Assembly (NCBI GenBank): GCA_024345305.1
Contig: BRON01000005.1
Location: 1,550,001 to 1,614,000 of the forward strand
From: Mrakia gelida
Lineage: Eukaryota; Basidiomycota; Tremellomycetes; Cystofilobasidiales; Mrakiaceae
Reading direction: 5' to 3'
DNA length: 64,000 nucleotides
Below, in pieces: positions 10,250 through 21,084 of the stretch (the stretch's first letter is position 1; each line of letters starts with the position of its first letter). Position numbers and translations under genes: made by a program. The notes under the pieces are model-generated. The model ran no database searches. It saw only the letters and a program-made list of their open reading frames with translations, and had not been told where the DNA came from.

Positions 10250-12973
10250 CTAAAGCTTCGACTCTCCCTTCTCCTTCTCAGCCGCCTTCTCAGCCTTCTC
10301 CTTCGCACCCCACCACCCAGATCCTCCGCTCTTCTTCTCCTTCTCCTTGGTCGACCCACCAGGATGAGTTGTAGTTCCAGCGGCAGCAGCAGCGGCGGGA
10401 GGATGAGGGAAAGCGCCGGACGCTTGGGCTCGTCGAAGAGCTTCCTTTCGCTCGGCTTCCTTGCGCTTCTTGTGGGGCATGGCAGCTTGGGCGACGAGTC
10501 TGGAAGGAAAGAAGGGAAGAGTGTGCGTTGGAGCGAAGAGGGTGAAGGAAGAAGGGAGAGGAAAGACGGAAACGAACCTCTCAAGCTCACGTCGCTCCTC
10601 GTCGGATTCGTCGGCGATGGTGGCTTTGAAGATGGCTCCGACGGTCATGATGGCCTGCGAGAAAACGAAACAACGTAGTCAGTCTCAGATCGAGGGGGCA
10701 GAACGAGAAGAGGGGAGGCTGAACGAACCTTGGCTCGAAGAATCAACATCTCGTCCGTCACTCCAGGCTCCTTGAAGAAAACGGCGTCGAGAACCTCGTT
10801 GAGGACTTGGATGACCTCGAACTTGGTTCCTCGCCAGGTGGTGAGAAGGAGCTGTAGACGAAGGAGAAGGAGGGATAGTCAGCGAAAGCAAAGGTCCTCG
10901 CGCGTCTCGAGAAACGGACGCGTCTTCGAGCTCGTTTCGACTTTAAGCAGCGAGGAACTGAGCTCACCTTGGAAGTAACATCCTTCGCCAGAGCCTCCCT
11001 GCAAAGCCACAAACAAGCAAGATCGTTCTTCGTCAGCAAAGGCGAACGAAAAACACGCGTCGCTCGTCATCCATCCGACGCGAAACAAAACTACGAGCCA
11101 ACTCACAGTTCCTCCTCTCCAAGCGTCCCCTTCTCCTGCTGCTTCTGCATCTCCTCCATGGCCATCTGCACACCGACCGCCGATCCGAGGACACCCCAAC
11201 CCTCCTTGACGAGCGTCCCCTTCTCCTTCAGCTTCGAAAGGAACCCTCCTCCGAAGAACCGCTTGGACTTGAGGAACGTCGACGCTTTGGAGATGTATAC
11301 GGATCCGATGGTGTGGAGGAGCTGGCGGTCACGACGCAGTGAGCAACATCGAAAACGAGGCAAAGGGAAGAGAAGAAAGACGGTTCAGCTCGTTCGTTCG
11401 TTCGTCCCTTCGTCTCTTCACGCGTCTCGACCCTCCCCTCCCTTCTCCCCTCCCTGCACCCCTCTCCCGCCCAGAACGTGAACGAAGACTCACCTCAACA
11501 CCAAAACTCTCCAACTTCAAATCCTCCGCCTCCCTCCTCTGACTCTCCTCGAACTTCTTCGTCTCCTCATCCCCCTTCTCCCCAGGATGCTTCGCCTCCA
11601 CGAACGGCCTAATCCTCAAGATCAACTTCTTCTCCAAGTTCTGGATCCTCTCGATCCGAGCCTTCTCCTTCGCCTCAGCCATGTCCTGGAGTTTCTGACG
11701 CTGCTCGGGAGTCATGACGGGTTTGCCTGGTTTCCCAGCCTTGCCTGACTTGGAGGAGAGGTCGGCAGAGGAGGCAGCTGGTGAAGGGGAAGGAGAGCCG
11801 GAGGTGGTGGTGAGGTGGGAGTGGAGCGAGAGGGAGGCTGCTGAGGGTGGGGAGGAGGGAGTAGCGGCGGTAGGAGAGGTGGGAGTAGCGGTGGAGGGGG
11901 TGGTGGAGGTGAGAGGGACGCCTGAGGCTGAGACGGGAGGAGGTGCGTCGGTTGAGGTTGAGGTGGGGTCGTTGGTGGATTTGGTAGCGTCGGGAACGGG
12001 AGCTCCTCCCATTTCGGCTTCCATCTCGGCTCGCTCTTCGGGAGACCTAGGGAACGAAGCAAGGGAGGACGAGAAGGAGAGGGAAGGTCAGCTCGAGGAG
12101 AAGGAACAGGAGGAGCGAGCTCGATTTGGCTCGACGGAGGAGGGTCGAGGAGGTCTCGTTCCAAAGACTGCGAGAAGGGAAAGAACTCACATCATAACCT
12201 CAGCTTGAGACATGAAGTCCTGGTACACACGAGAAGGGAGATTTAGCGGCTGAGCTCGAGGGAAAGAGAAGCAAAGAGCAAAACGACTCGAAACGAAGGA
12301 GGAACGAGAGCTCACCTTGATCAACGAAATCTCTCCGATGAGATCCTGGAAAGCCTCTCCTCCAAAGAGAGATCCAAACAGCTCCGACGGGTCCTGCATA
12401 CCTCCATCGGGTTGGCCCTGTTCGAGAAAGGTCGCGAAGAAGCAACAGCAGATCAGCAACGACGAAGCGGAGGGGAAGGGAGGGAGGGAGGGAGGAGAGG
12501 GCTTACGAGCTGCTTCTTTCCGTACTTGTCGTAGTTAGCTCTCAGATCTGGATCCGAGAGGATCTGGTACGCTTCTCCAATCTCCTTGAAACGAGCTTCA
12601 GCGTCAGGCGAAGAGTTCTTATCGGGATGGAACTGAAGGAAAGCAAAAGAGAGAGCAGAGGCGATGACGGAGTTCGTTCGTGTTGAGTGAGGCAGGAGGT
12701 CAGCTCAGCTCGAGCTGCTGCTGCTCGATAGGAGGGGAGAAGCGAGACTCACCTTGATAGCGAGTTTCCTGTAAGCCTTCTTAAGCTCGATGTCGGTGGC
12801 CTCGGGCTGAAGTTCGAGGACGTCGTCTGTAAAAGCAAAGAAGGGAGGGAGGAGGGGGGACGTGGCGGTGAAGGAGGTCAGCTTAGAAAGAGCTCGTTCT
12901 CTCGCGCATCGTGAGCTCTACGAGCGTAAAAAGTAGAGAGATGGAACGAACAGTATCCAGTATCGGCAACCAT
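10250..12973 (-). CDS. Type III J-domain co-chaperone with DnaJ-X domain (CAJ1/DJP1-like)
   Basis: Eleven exons (12973-12952, 12826-12753, 12632-12507, 12417-12316, 12219-12191, 12046-11494, 11321-11107, 10998-10968, 10851-10729, 10654-10578, 10499-10250) give 533 residues. Residues 6-72 are a J domain with the catalytic HPD loop at 34-36, which stimulates Hsp70 ATPase. There is no zinc finger. A Ser/Thr/Pro/Ala-rich linker follows, then the DnaJ-X region ([52 protein letters not shown]) typical of yeast Caj1 and Djp1, the latter a peroxisome-import and ER-to-mitochondria routing factor. The C-terminus is Lys/Glu/Ala-rich. Which of the two yeast genes it matches cannot be decided by eye, so no symbol is given. 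The first coding exon is only 22 nt, as in several other genes here. Confidence 0.9.
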
Positions 12974-13331
12974 GCTCTTAGACTGACGAAAAAGATGAGA
13001 GAAGGGGAGAGGGAGGTGGTTGAAGGAGAGCTCTTCTCCGCTTTCCGCTCTCTTGCTTTTCGAGCCGAGCTCAACCGCGGGCCTCTCCTCGACACGTCTC
13101 CCTCTCAATATATATATATTCGCCTCAGCTGTCAGAGACTCGAATCTCGGAAACTGGCGAAGACGACGATGTTGATTTTTCTTTTCCGAATTTCTCGTTG
13201 GTCCTTAGTAGGGCTCGTCCGAACTGGGGGACCAATGCTTGAGGAGGGAGAGCACGGAATCGTTCGATCCAACTCTTGACTTTTTCCCTTCAAACTCCCA
13301 TCACCTCCCTCCTTCCCTCGCCTGTTTCGCT
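12974..13331. promoter_or_regulatory. Divergent promoter region, DnaJ-X gene / MTHFR
   Basis: About 360 bp between two divergent start codons. An AT stretch of about 12 bases, ATATATATATAT-like, at 13108-13120 is the best TATA-like element in the window; it lies about 135 bp upstream of the DnaJ start and about 210 bp upstream of the MTHFR start, so it could serve either gene. Confidence 0.5.
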
Positions 13332-16300
13332 ATGAAAGTTACACAGAAGTTCGAAGATGCTGAACGAGAGGGTAGAACCTGGTGAGTTGCTTTTCCTTCC
13401 TCGTTGGAGCTAGAGCTGGAGCTCAGCTGGAGGACTGGCCCTCGCTCTCTCGTCGGCTCACCTTCCCTCCCTCCCCAGGTTCTCGTTCGAATACTTCCCT
13501 CCTCGGACAGCTCAGGGTCTCCAGAACTTGTACGATCGAATAGAGAGGATGAGGTTGCTTGGTCCTGCGTTCGTGGATGTGACTTGGTGAGTTCTTCGTT
13601 CTGTAGGAGGAGTGGGGGAGGAAAGGGAGGAGGAGCGAGAGGTGAGCTGGCTGAGATCCGTTCGAACGTGCGGGCTGAACCATTTCTGCTTCCTCTGTTG
13701 CTTTTGCTGGCTTTTCTTGATTCTAGGAACGCTGGAGGACGATCTTCCGACTTGACTACCTCTCTCATCCAAGTGTGTCAGGGTCATATCGGTCTCGAGA
13801 CGGTGATGCACATCACATGTGGTGAGCACCTTCTCTTCGTTCCGTCCTTCCTTCTTCGTTTTCTTCGAGCTCCTTGAGCTTCAGGATAGCTCTCTGGACA
13901 TTCTCTGAACGAAGGCGAGGCTGCGATTATGTAGCGGTGTCGATGGTGGAAGCTGGAGAGCGAGAACAGGAAGCTGGGAGCTCCGTCGGCCGACTTTGGC
14001 GCGAGCTTGAGCGAGAGCTCTCGACTTTCTTTACACCTCGTTCGAGCTCGAGAACCCATCCCAGAGCTACCCATCTCGTCGCTCAAATCACTACTGACTC
14101 GAATCTCATCTCTTTGTTCCTCAGTTGAGAAGGAGAAGCTCGACGCAGCTCTCGACGTGCGTCCTCTCTCCTCTCGCTCTTCAGCCCTCCCTCCCTCGAC
14201 CTCTCACCGAGCTCACCTCTTTCGTCTCATTCCCCCTCTCTTCCTCCTGCTCTCACGTTTCTCTAGCTCGCCAAACTCCACGGCTGCCAAAACATCCTCG
14301 CCCTCCGAGGCGACCCTCCAGCAGGCTCCTCCGTCTGGTCCCCCGTCCCAACAGGTTTCACCACCGCCGCCGAACTCGTTCGCTACATCCGTTCTCGCTA
14401 CGGAGACTACTTCTGCATCTCCGTCGCTGGATTCCCTGGACTTCACCCTGAGACGGAGGATACCGAGGAGGGGAGGGATCAGGAGATGATGTGGTTGAAG
14501 GAGAAGATCGATGCGGGAGCAGAGTTCATCTTCACTCAGATGTTCTACGACGCGGAGATCTTTTTGGATTGGGTGAGGAGGGTTAGGAAGGCGGGGATTA
14601 AGGTGCCTATCGTTCCTGGTGAGTTCACGTCCTTTTCTTTCTGTGGTGTCGTTTGAGAAGGAGTGCAGGGGAGACGAGGCGACGAGACGAGATCAGACGC
14701 GTCTCGGCTCTCGTCTTCGTCTTCGCCCTTCCGTTTCGAACGCTGACGCTCTGTCATCGTCTACTTCGCAGGAATCATGCCCATCCAATCCTTCGCTACC
14801 TTCACCAAATGGGTCGCTCGAGAGAACATCTCAGTCCCTCAACACTTCTACGACGCTCTCAACCCCGTCAAGGACGACGACGCTCGAGTGCGAGAGGTCG
14901 GAACCAAGCTCGTCGGAGAGATGTGTAGGAAGATCCTGGCCGCTCCCGAGGGGATTAGTGGACTGCATATCTACACGCTCAACCTTCAGGTTGGAGCGAG
15001 GATGCTGCTGGAGGAGGTGGGACTCGAGGCGGATATCGAGAAAGTGTCCCCGTTGCCTTGGACTCCCGTGAGTTCTCGTTCGAACTGGTTTCGACGGTGG
15101 AGGGCGGTGCGGGTGGTGCAGGATAGAGCAGGAGGAAGGCAGTCGCATGGAAGGAAAGAGAGAGGACGAAGCTGAACCCTTGCTGTGTTTCCTTTCTCGT
15201 AACAGTCCCTCACGCCGAACCGACGAACCGAATCGATTCGACCTATCGTCCGTTTCCTTTTCCCTCTTACCCATCATCTCCCTTCAGACTCGTTCGCTGA
15301 TGTTCGCTCCCTCCCTCCTCTGCTCTCAACAGTTCTGGGCCAACCGTCAAAAGTCGTACCTCTCGAGGAGTAAGTCTTTCGCGTCTTCGTCCTCTCGAGA
15401 GCTTCCTTCCCGCCTCGACCCTGGCTTCGGCTCTCTCGGCACTGACCTCTCGTCTTTCCTTCCTTTCCGTTCATCGCAGCCGAGAACTGGGACGAGTTCC
15501 CCAACGGACGATGGGGAGATTCTCGCTCGCCCGCCTACGGAGAGTTCGACGGTTACCTTCTTCCTCAGCTCAAGCTCTCGAAGGAGGCTGCGTACGAGCT
15601 CTGGGGGAAGCCTGAGACGCTCGAGGATGTGTGCAAGCTGTTCGCGAGGTTCTGTATGAACGATTTGGTGAGCAGCGTCCCTTGGTTGAGCTCGCGTCCG
15701 TCGAAGTTGAAACTGACGCGTCCATTTTGTTCGTCCTCGATTCGTGCAGGCCTCCCTCCCCTGGTCGGATACGGCACCTTCGAAGGAGACGAGTGTGATC
15801 AACCAGCAGCTGGCGAAGATGAACGAGATGGGATTTCTGACGATCAACTCTCAGCCTGCGTGAGTCTTCGCCGCGTTTCGTTCCGAACGAAGGACGAGAG
15901 CTGACTCTTTTCCTTGTTCTTTCTTTCAGTGTCGACGGAGCTCGATCGGATGACAAGACTCACGGATGGGGACCCAAGAACGGATACGTTTATCAGAAGG
16001 TTCGTCTTTCACATCCCTTCTCGCGGTCGTCGAACGAACGACTCGTCGCTGACCCACTCGACTTCGCTCTCTTCAGGCCTACCTCGAGTTCTTCGTCTCC
16101 TCTTCGCTGCTTGACGACCTTGTTCGACGTATCGAGCGAGATCCTCACATTACCTACTACGCCGTTCGTCTCATCTCCTTGATCCTTAGCCCTTCGACTC
16201 GATTCGACGCGTCGAGCTCACACCTTCTCTGCTTTGACTCGCTCAGGTCAATCAACAAGGAGATCTTCGAACCAACACTCACAGCGAGGGACCCAACGCT

Positions 16301-16697
16301 GTCACCTGGGGAGTCTTCCCTGGAAAGGAGATCGTTCAGCCTACGTTCGTTCATCTTTCTTGATCTTCGCGACTCATCGTTTCGCCTCGACTGACGCCGC
16401 GTCTTCCTCCTTAAACAGCATCGTTGAAGCGTACGTCCTCGCATCCCACGCCCTTCGTCATCTCCGTCTCCCAAACTGACTCGTCCTTCTTTCTTCGTTT
16501 CTCACAGCATATCCTTCATCGCCTGGAAGGACGAGGCCTTCTCGATCGGAAAGCAATGGGCCGCGCTCTACGACGAGGGATCCCCAACCAGGAAGCTCCT
16601 CGACGAGATCACCGACACCTATTACCTCGTCAACGTCGTACACAACTCCTTCAAGGACGGAGACGCCATCTTCGCTCCCTTCCTGTCGAAGAAGTAG
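13332..16697 (+). CDS. MET13: Methylenetetrahydrofolate reductase
   Basis: Fifteen exons (13332-13381, 13479-13586, 13727-13821, 14125-14156, 14267-14618, 14772-15067, 15206-15247, 15333-15369, 15480-15667, 15750-15859, 15930-15999, 16077-16163, 16247-16344, 16419-16430, 16508-16697) give 588 residues, the usual length for Met13. The enzyme reduces 5,10-methylene-THF to 5-methyl-THF, feeding methionine synthase in the cytosol. The N-terminal TIM barrel shows [47 protein letters not shown] and [11 protein letters not shown], which bind FAD and folate. The C-terminal regulatory half shows [50 protein letters not shown] and FIAWKDEAF, as in eukaryotic MTHFR that senses AdoMet. One exon is 12 nt long. 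Choice of MET13 over its paralog MET12 rests on length and is less sure than the enzyme call. Confidence 0.93.
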
Positions 16698-17535
16698 ACG
16701 TCGCTCGACGCGCCTCGGCTCCTGCTTTCGTTCTCTCCCACTCCCACTCCCACTCTCCCCTAGACACCCACTCACCTCCCTCGCACTTCTTTTCTCCTTC
16801 GCATCATTCTCCTCTCCACTCTGTTGTCCCATTACTTTACTCTGCTTTTCAACCTGTCTCCCCCAACCCCCAACCATCGAGAAGGGATTTCAACAACCCT
16901 TCTCACCAGCTTTCGTTTGCTTTTCCCTTTCTCTCACGTCTCGTCTCGCTTTAGCCTCATCTGCTATCTTCTCGCATGCTTCCCGTCCTTTGTACCTTCC
17001 TCTAAACATACACCCTCTACTATCCCGCACCCGTTACGCGCTTGAAACGTCTTCTTTACACTACTTTTGGCTCCTTCTGTTCGTTTCGTCCCTTCGGTTT
17101 TCGTTGACTTTTTGACGGTCTCTCTTTCGTTTGGTTATTCTTCGGTTTTCTCGCACCCTCCCCCATTTTGTACAAGGCGCTTCGCATGCTCTTATTTGAT
17201 TGGTTCAACACCGAAACGGACGAGACGGGACGAGGAGGGAGGAAGTGAGAGAGGGACCGTCGGGAGAGGGAGGACTTCGAGGAAGAGAGGAACGCGCGGT
17301 CGAAGAGAGGCCCGACTCGTTTGCCTTCGTTCCGATGGTTCAGGCGATTGCAGTAAAAGGAACACGGCGAGGTTTGTGAAGAATAGTCGTCGTAAGTCAT
17401 AAGGCATCAATCGAACAAAGAAAAGCAACATCGAAACAGCCTCGTTCGCGGACCATCGGTCGTCGCGTCCAACGCTCCTCTCTCTCCTCCTCTCGACGCG
17501 TCCAGCTCGACCTCGACACAAGCGACCCATCCGAA
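16698..17535. other. Long convergent intergenic region
   Basis: About 840 bp between the MTHFR stop and the stop of the MYND gene on the other strand. The first 400 bp on the plus strand are strongly C/T-rich. No domain-bearing open frame, RNA gene or repeat is evident. Confidence 0.4.
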
Positions 17536-18798
17536 CTAGAGGTCCAAAGGTCCCCATTCGACTGCATAGCAGGTCTTCTTGTGGATGTTCCAGTGGAATC
17601 GTTGATGATCTGGGAAGAGGGACTTCAAACGCGTCAGTTCGACGAAATCAAGAACAGAGGGAGGGAAGAGGAGCCAATTCGGACCTTTGCAGCAGTATCG
17701 AACGGTCTGGCACTGAACGAGAGAGAAATAAGGACGAAAGGTCAGCGTCACGAGGGTTACGAGACGAAGATGAGACGAAGGCAAGGTATAGCAAACGAAC
17801 CCTTCCACAAGCCATCATCTCCTCCTCTGCTCCCGTCAATCACGCATCCGACTTGCCCGACTCCGCCCATGCACCCGCCGAGCAGGTGTACCAGTGCACC
17901 CCCCATCTTCTCGAGCTCGAGAGAGTCTCCGCTCTCACGTCTTGGGTCGACTTGCTCGGTCGGAAGAGGTAGGAGGCGACGACTTCGAATCCGGACCCGG
18001 GCGAGCTCACCAGGTTCCCGATACGATCCTTCATGGGAGACGGCGCCTTGGGATCGAGAACCTGGGAGCACCTCTTCAGGACAGCTCCAAGATCGCGTAC
18101 GAGAGCTGGGAGAGTGGAGGGGGAGGAGAACGCGCCCGGTGAACGAAGGTCGAGGATGATGAGGCTGAGCTGTAGAGTACTGAACATGGTGATTGCGTAC
18201 TGAAGGAGCCGAGCTATGCTCAGTGGTCGAGAGGCAAGAGAAAAGAGGAGGTCGGGGCTCGGAAAAGAAGGGGAACTCACCGTCTCTCCGTCCAGAGGAT
18301 CCTCAAACAGGCTCGCGAGTCCAGGGCACGTCCTCGACCAGAGCTCCACCAGCCGAGCGAAGAGGAGTTCGACCTTCTTTGACGGAGCGGTTCGGATCCA
18401 TTTGGGATAGTAGCTGCCTCCGGTGGCGACAGCTTGTGCGAGATGGAGTTCCCACGAGGTCGTGAAGGAGGACAGCAGAGGGAGTCGATCGAGGAGGAAG
18501 TCGATGAATCTGTCGAGATGCTTGCTGGCGAACTGAGCTTGGAAGCGTTCCATTGGGTTCGGTAGTCCTTTGAGATGGGCGGAAATTACGAGCTGCCTTA
18601 TCTCGTAAACCTTGTTCAAACGAGGGGAAGGAAGAGAAGAGATCATCAGGCCCTGCCAACTCGCTTTTGGTCTTCCTCCTCCTTGATTGGAAGATTTGAC
18701 GTACTTACCATCGTACCGGCTTTGAGGAGGTCAGAACTCTTCAGCCCATCCGTAGATCCAAACAAGGCTTCCGCGAGAGTGTCTACTCTGGGGTCCAT
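17536..18798 (-). CDS. MYND-type zinc finger protein
   Basis: Six exons (18798-18709, 18652-18281, 18199-17875, 17826-17801, 17712-17685, 17609-17536) join to 304 residues. The C-terminal end is a MYND finger: ACGRCQTVRYCCK then DHQRFHWNIHKKTC gives the second CXXC pair, the CXXXC-like pair and the HXXXC end. The first CXXC pair of the MYND consensus is degenerate (YTCSA). The N-terminal 240 residues are helical and have no signature I know. MYND fingers usually bind proline-rich partners. Intron 3 as modelled is only 48 nt (17827-17874) and holds an in-frame TGA at 17840-17842. If it is retained, the protein stops before the zinc finger. The call is firm for the finger, weak for anything else. 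Confidence 0.72.
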
Positions 18799-19137
18799 TG
18801 GGAGGGAAGGAGGAGGGAGGGAGAAGGACGAGGAGGGATCGCGAGGTGAGTTTGAGAGTTGGTTGCGAGACGGTTCTGTCCAAAGACCAAATTCGACGAT
18901 GGAGGAAGAGATGCCTCAGAATAGATGAAAGGCAAGGAAGGAGGAGTTTGCGGTCCGTGGAAAGAAGTGTGCGGGATGATGGGAGAGAAAAGGGAGGGAG
19001 GGAGGGAGGGTGTCAGCTCGAACGAAACGACTTTGGCCTTCTTCGCTGCTCCTTCTCCTCTCACAGCATCCTCCTCTCAGATATACACTTTCAAAAGGTC
19101 CCAGGCGCTTCCTCTCCCCGAATCTCACTCATCTCAC
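18799..19137. promoter_or_regulatory. Divergent region upstream of MYND gene and F-box-like gene
   Basis: About 340 bp between divergent starts. It is purine-rich on the plus strand in the left half (GGGAGGGAGGGAGGG near 18993) and pyrimidine-rich before the 19138 ATG. No clear TATA box. Confidence 0.35.
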
Positions 19138-20654
19138 ATGTCAACACCCTCCTCCTCGCCTCAAGAACGTCCCTCTCAAACCATGGCGACGTCGACCCTC
19201 GATCTCTCCTCTCTCTCCTCCTCACTTCCCTCCCTCGTCTCTTCCTCCCCTCCTGAAACCGACTCGCGATTCTTTCAGCCTCAGGATGGGACGCTTCCAG
19301 GTGATTATACTCCTTCTGCTTCCAAAACTCTATCGTGCAGAGGAAGGAGGCTTCCGGAGCAGGAAGGAACGAAGAACGCCTCGAGCTCGACTCCCTGCCT
19401 GACCTTCCCTTCTCCCTTCCTTCGTCTCTCCTCCTTCCTTCCAGGAATCCCTCTCGAAATTCTCGAACGAATCCTTCGATACACCTTCCTCAGACGAACC
19501 ATCCTCACTCCTTCCTCGGATCCCTTCCCTCTTCGAAACACGACCCATCTTCTCCTCGTCTCCAAAGCCTTCCGCGAGCTCTGCCTCCCCATCTTCTTCC
19601 AACACCTCACCATCGGTCGTCCCTCGGACTTCGTTACCTTCTTCGATCCCGAGAACGGACTCTTCGTCGCCACAGAGGAAGGAAGGAGACGATGGAGCTT
19701 CGTACGAGTCCTGGGAATCGCACATCAAGTCGAACCTCCCTCTCGCTATCCCACGTTGGAGGACGAGTCGTGGATCGTCTCTCTCTCTCCTCCCGTCGGC
19801 GGGGACGCTCTCCGGACCATCGCGATCTTCAACCACGAGGTTTGCTCGTCAGCTCCTTCAAACGATCGAGAAGTCTACTCTCAAGCAGCTGAGGACGAGA
19901 CGAGACGAGCGTCGGCCATCCACGAGATCATGGCGTAGTACAGACGCTCGCCCTACTTCGCCAACGGAGGTCGAGAGTTCCACGAATGGGTTCAGGCGGC
20001 GTTCGATCGAGATATCTCAGGGGAGATCGATCACAGGATCCTGGAGAATACCGTCGACTCGCTTCGAGAGGCGCGAAACGGATTCTATCGTCGGCTCCTC
20101 CCCTTCCGCCCGACCCTCGTTTTCCGGGTCTCGGAGGACATCAGGAGTCTTCTTCAGCTGGCGAACATCGTCGCCGGGAGTCCCATCGACCTTCTTACCA
20201 CCATCTACGTCCATCGCCCTCCCGGTCCCAAACCTTCCAGTCCTGTCCTCCTTTCCTCCTGCTTCGACCTCGTCCAACGCGAACTCAACATCCTTTTCCT
20301 CGTCCTCGTCGGATACTCGACGGAGAATCCCCCATTCTTCCTTCACCAGTTCCACGAGGCCGATGCTCTCGCTCAGAGAACGTGGAATTACGTTGCGAAG
20401 GACACGGGGGAAGTCTTTCTCGTCCCAGATGCGGTGAGTCTCTGTCCTTCTTCCCCCCCTCCTTCAGTCAGCTCGAGCTCGAACTGAGCCTTTCTGTTTC
20501 TTCCATCCGAATGCATATATACGAAGTCATGGTCCAATCCCCGAACTACCACGCTCTCATCGAGACGGAGGAGTCAGCGTGGAGAGGAATCGAGCCTCCT
20601 CGCGTCGTTGTCGACGAGAACGAGGACGAGCAGGTCGAGACCCAGAGCTCTTGA
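19138..20654 (+). pseudogene. F-box-like family member with in-frame stop (probable pseudogene)
   Basis: Exon 19138-19300 joins 19445-20433 to read LPGIPLEILERILRYTFLRR then LLLVSKAFRELCLPIFF, an F-box-like start shared with the genes at 51567-53020 and 56105-57700. F-box proteins recruit substrates to SCF ubiquitin ligases. The frame is broken by TAG at 19936-19938, yet stays open for 165 more codons after it, and residues on both sides align with the two paralogs (ETRRASAIHE before, YRRSPYFANG after). The final exon, coding ESAWRGIEPPRVVV... to TGA at 20652-20654, does not join in the expected phase from donor 20434, a second sign of decay. A truncated but expressed protein or stop read-through are the alternatives. 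Confidence 0.62.
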
Positions 20655-21084
20655 AGTCGCAGCTGGGTGGGGACGAGGTCGATGATCGCTTTGCCTTTTG
20701 TTTTCTCGTAGGCTCTCCTTTTTTTGACTGTGATGACCCTTGACGACGTTCGTGATTCCCCTCCGCCTCGAGCAAGGACGAGACCTCGGCGCGACCCGAC
20801 GCGTCTTTCTCTCTCCGTCTCTCCCCTCCCTCTCTTCCTCGCTCCCCTGCACGCAAACGAAAGAAAAGAGTAGACTGCCAGTTCATCTACCTCGAACCAA
20901 GATCTCACACTCCTCGACCTCAGCGCGGAGCCGCTCAAACGCGACGCGGATTTCACCTCTTCGCTCCGCCTCTCTCGCTCTCCCCCCCCCCCCAACTCAC
21001 AGCCGTAACAACGACAAAAAAGAGTAAACCATGAAATCAATCGAAAGTCACACCAACACACCTCGCTCCTCCGACCAGACTAGC
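20655..21084. other. Convergent intergenic region with poly-C tract
   Basis: About 430 bp between facing stops. It carries a run of 12 C at 20982-20993 and otherwise no gene or RNA signature. Confidence 0.4.
20982..20993. repeat. Poly-C run
   Basis: Twelve consecutive C residues in the intergenic region. This is a simple homopolymer, prone to length error in sequencing. Confidence 0.9.

Noticed and set aside
20434..20519. Normal last intron for the broken F-box-like gene
   Set aside because: The acceptor that fits by position gives the wrong phase for the final exon, so I do not claim an intact join.
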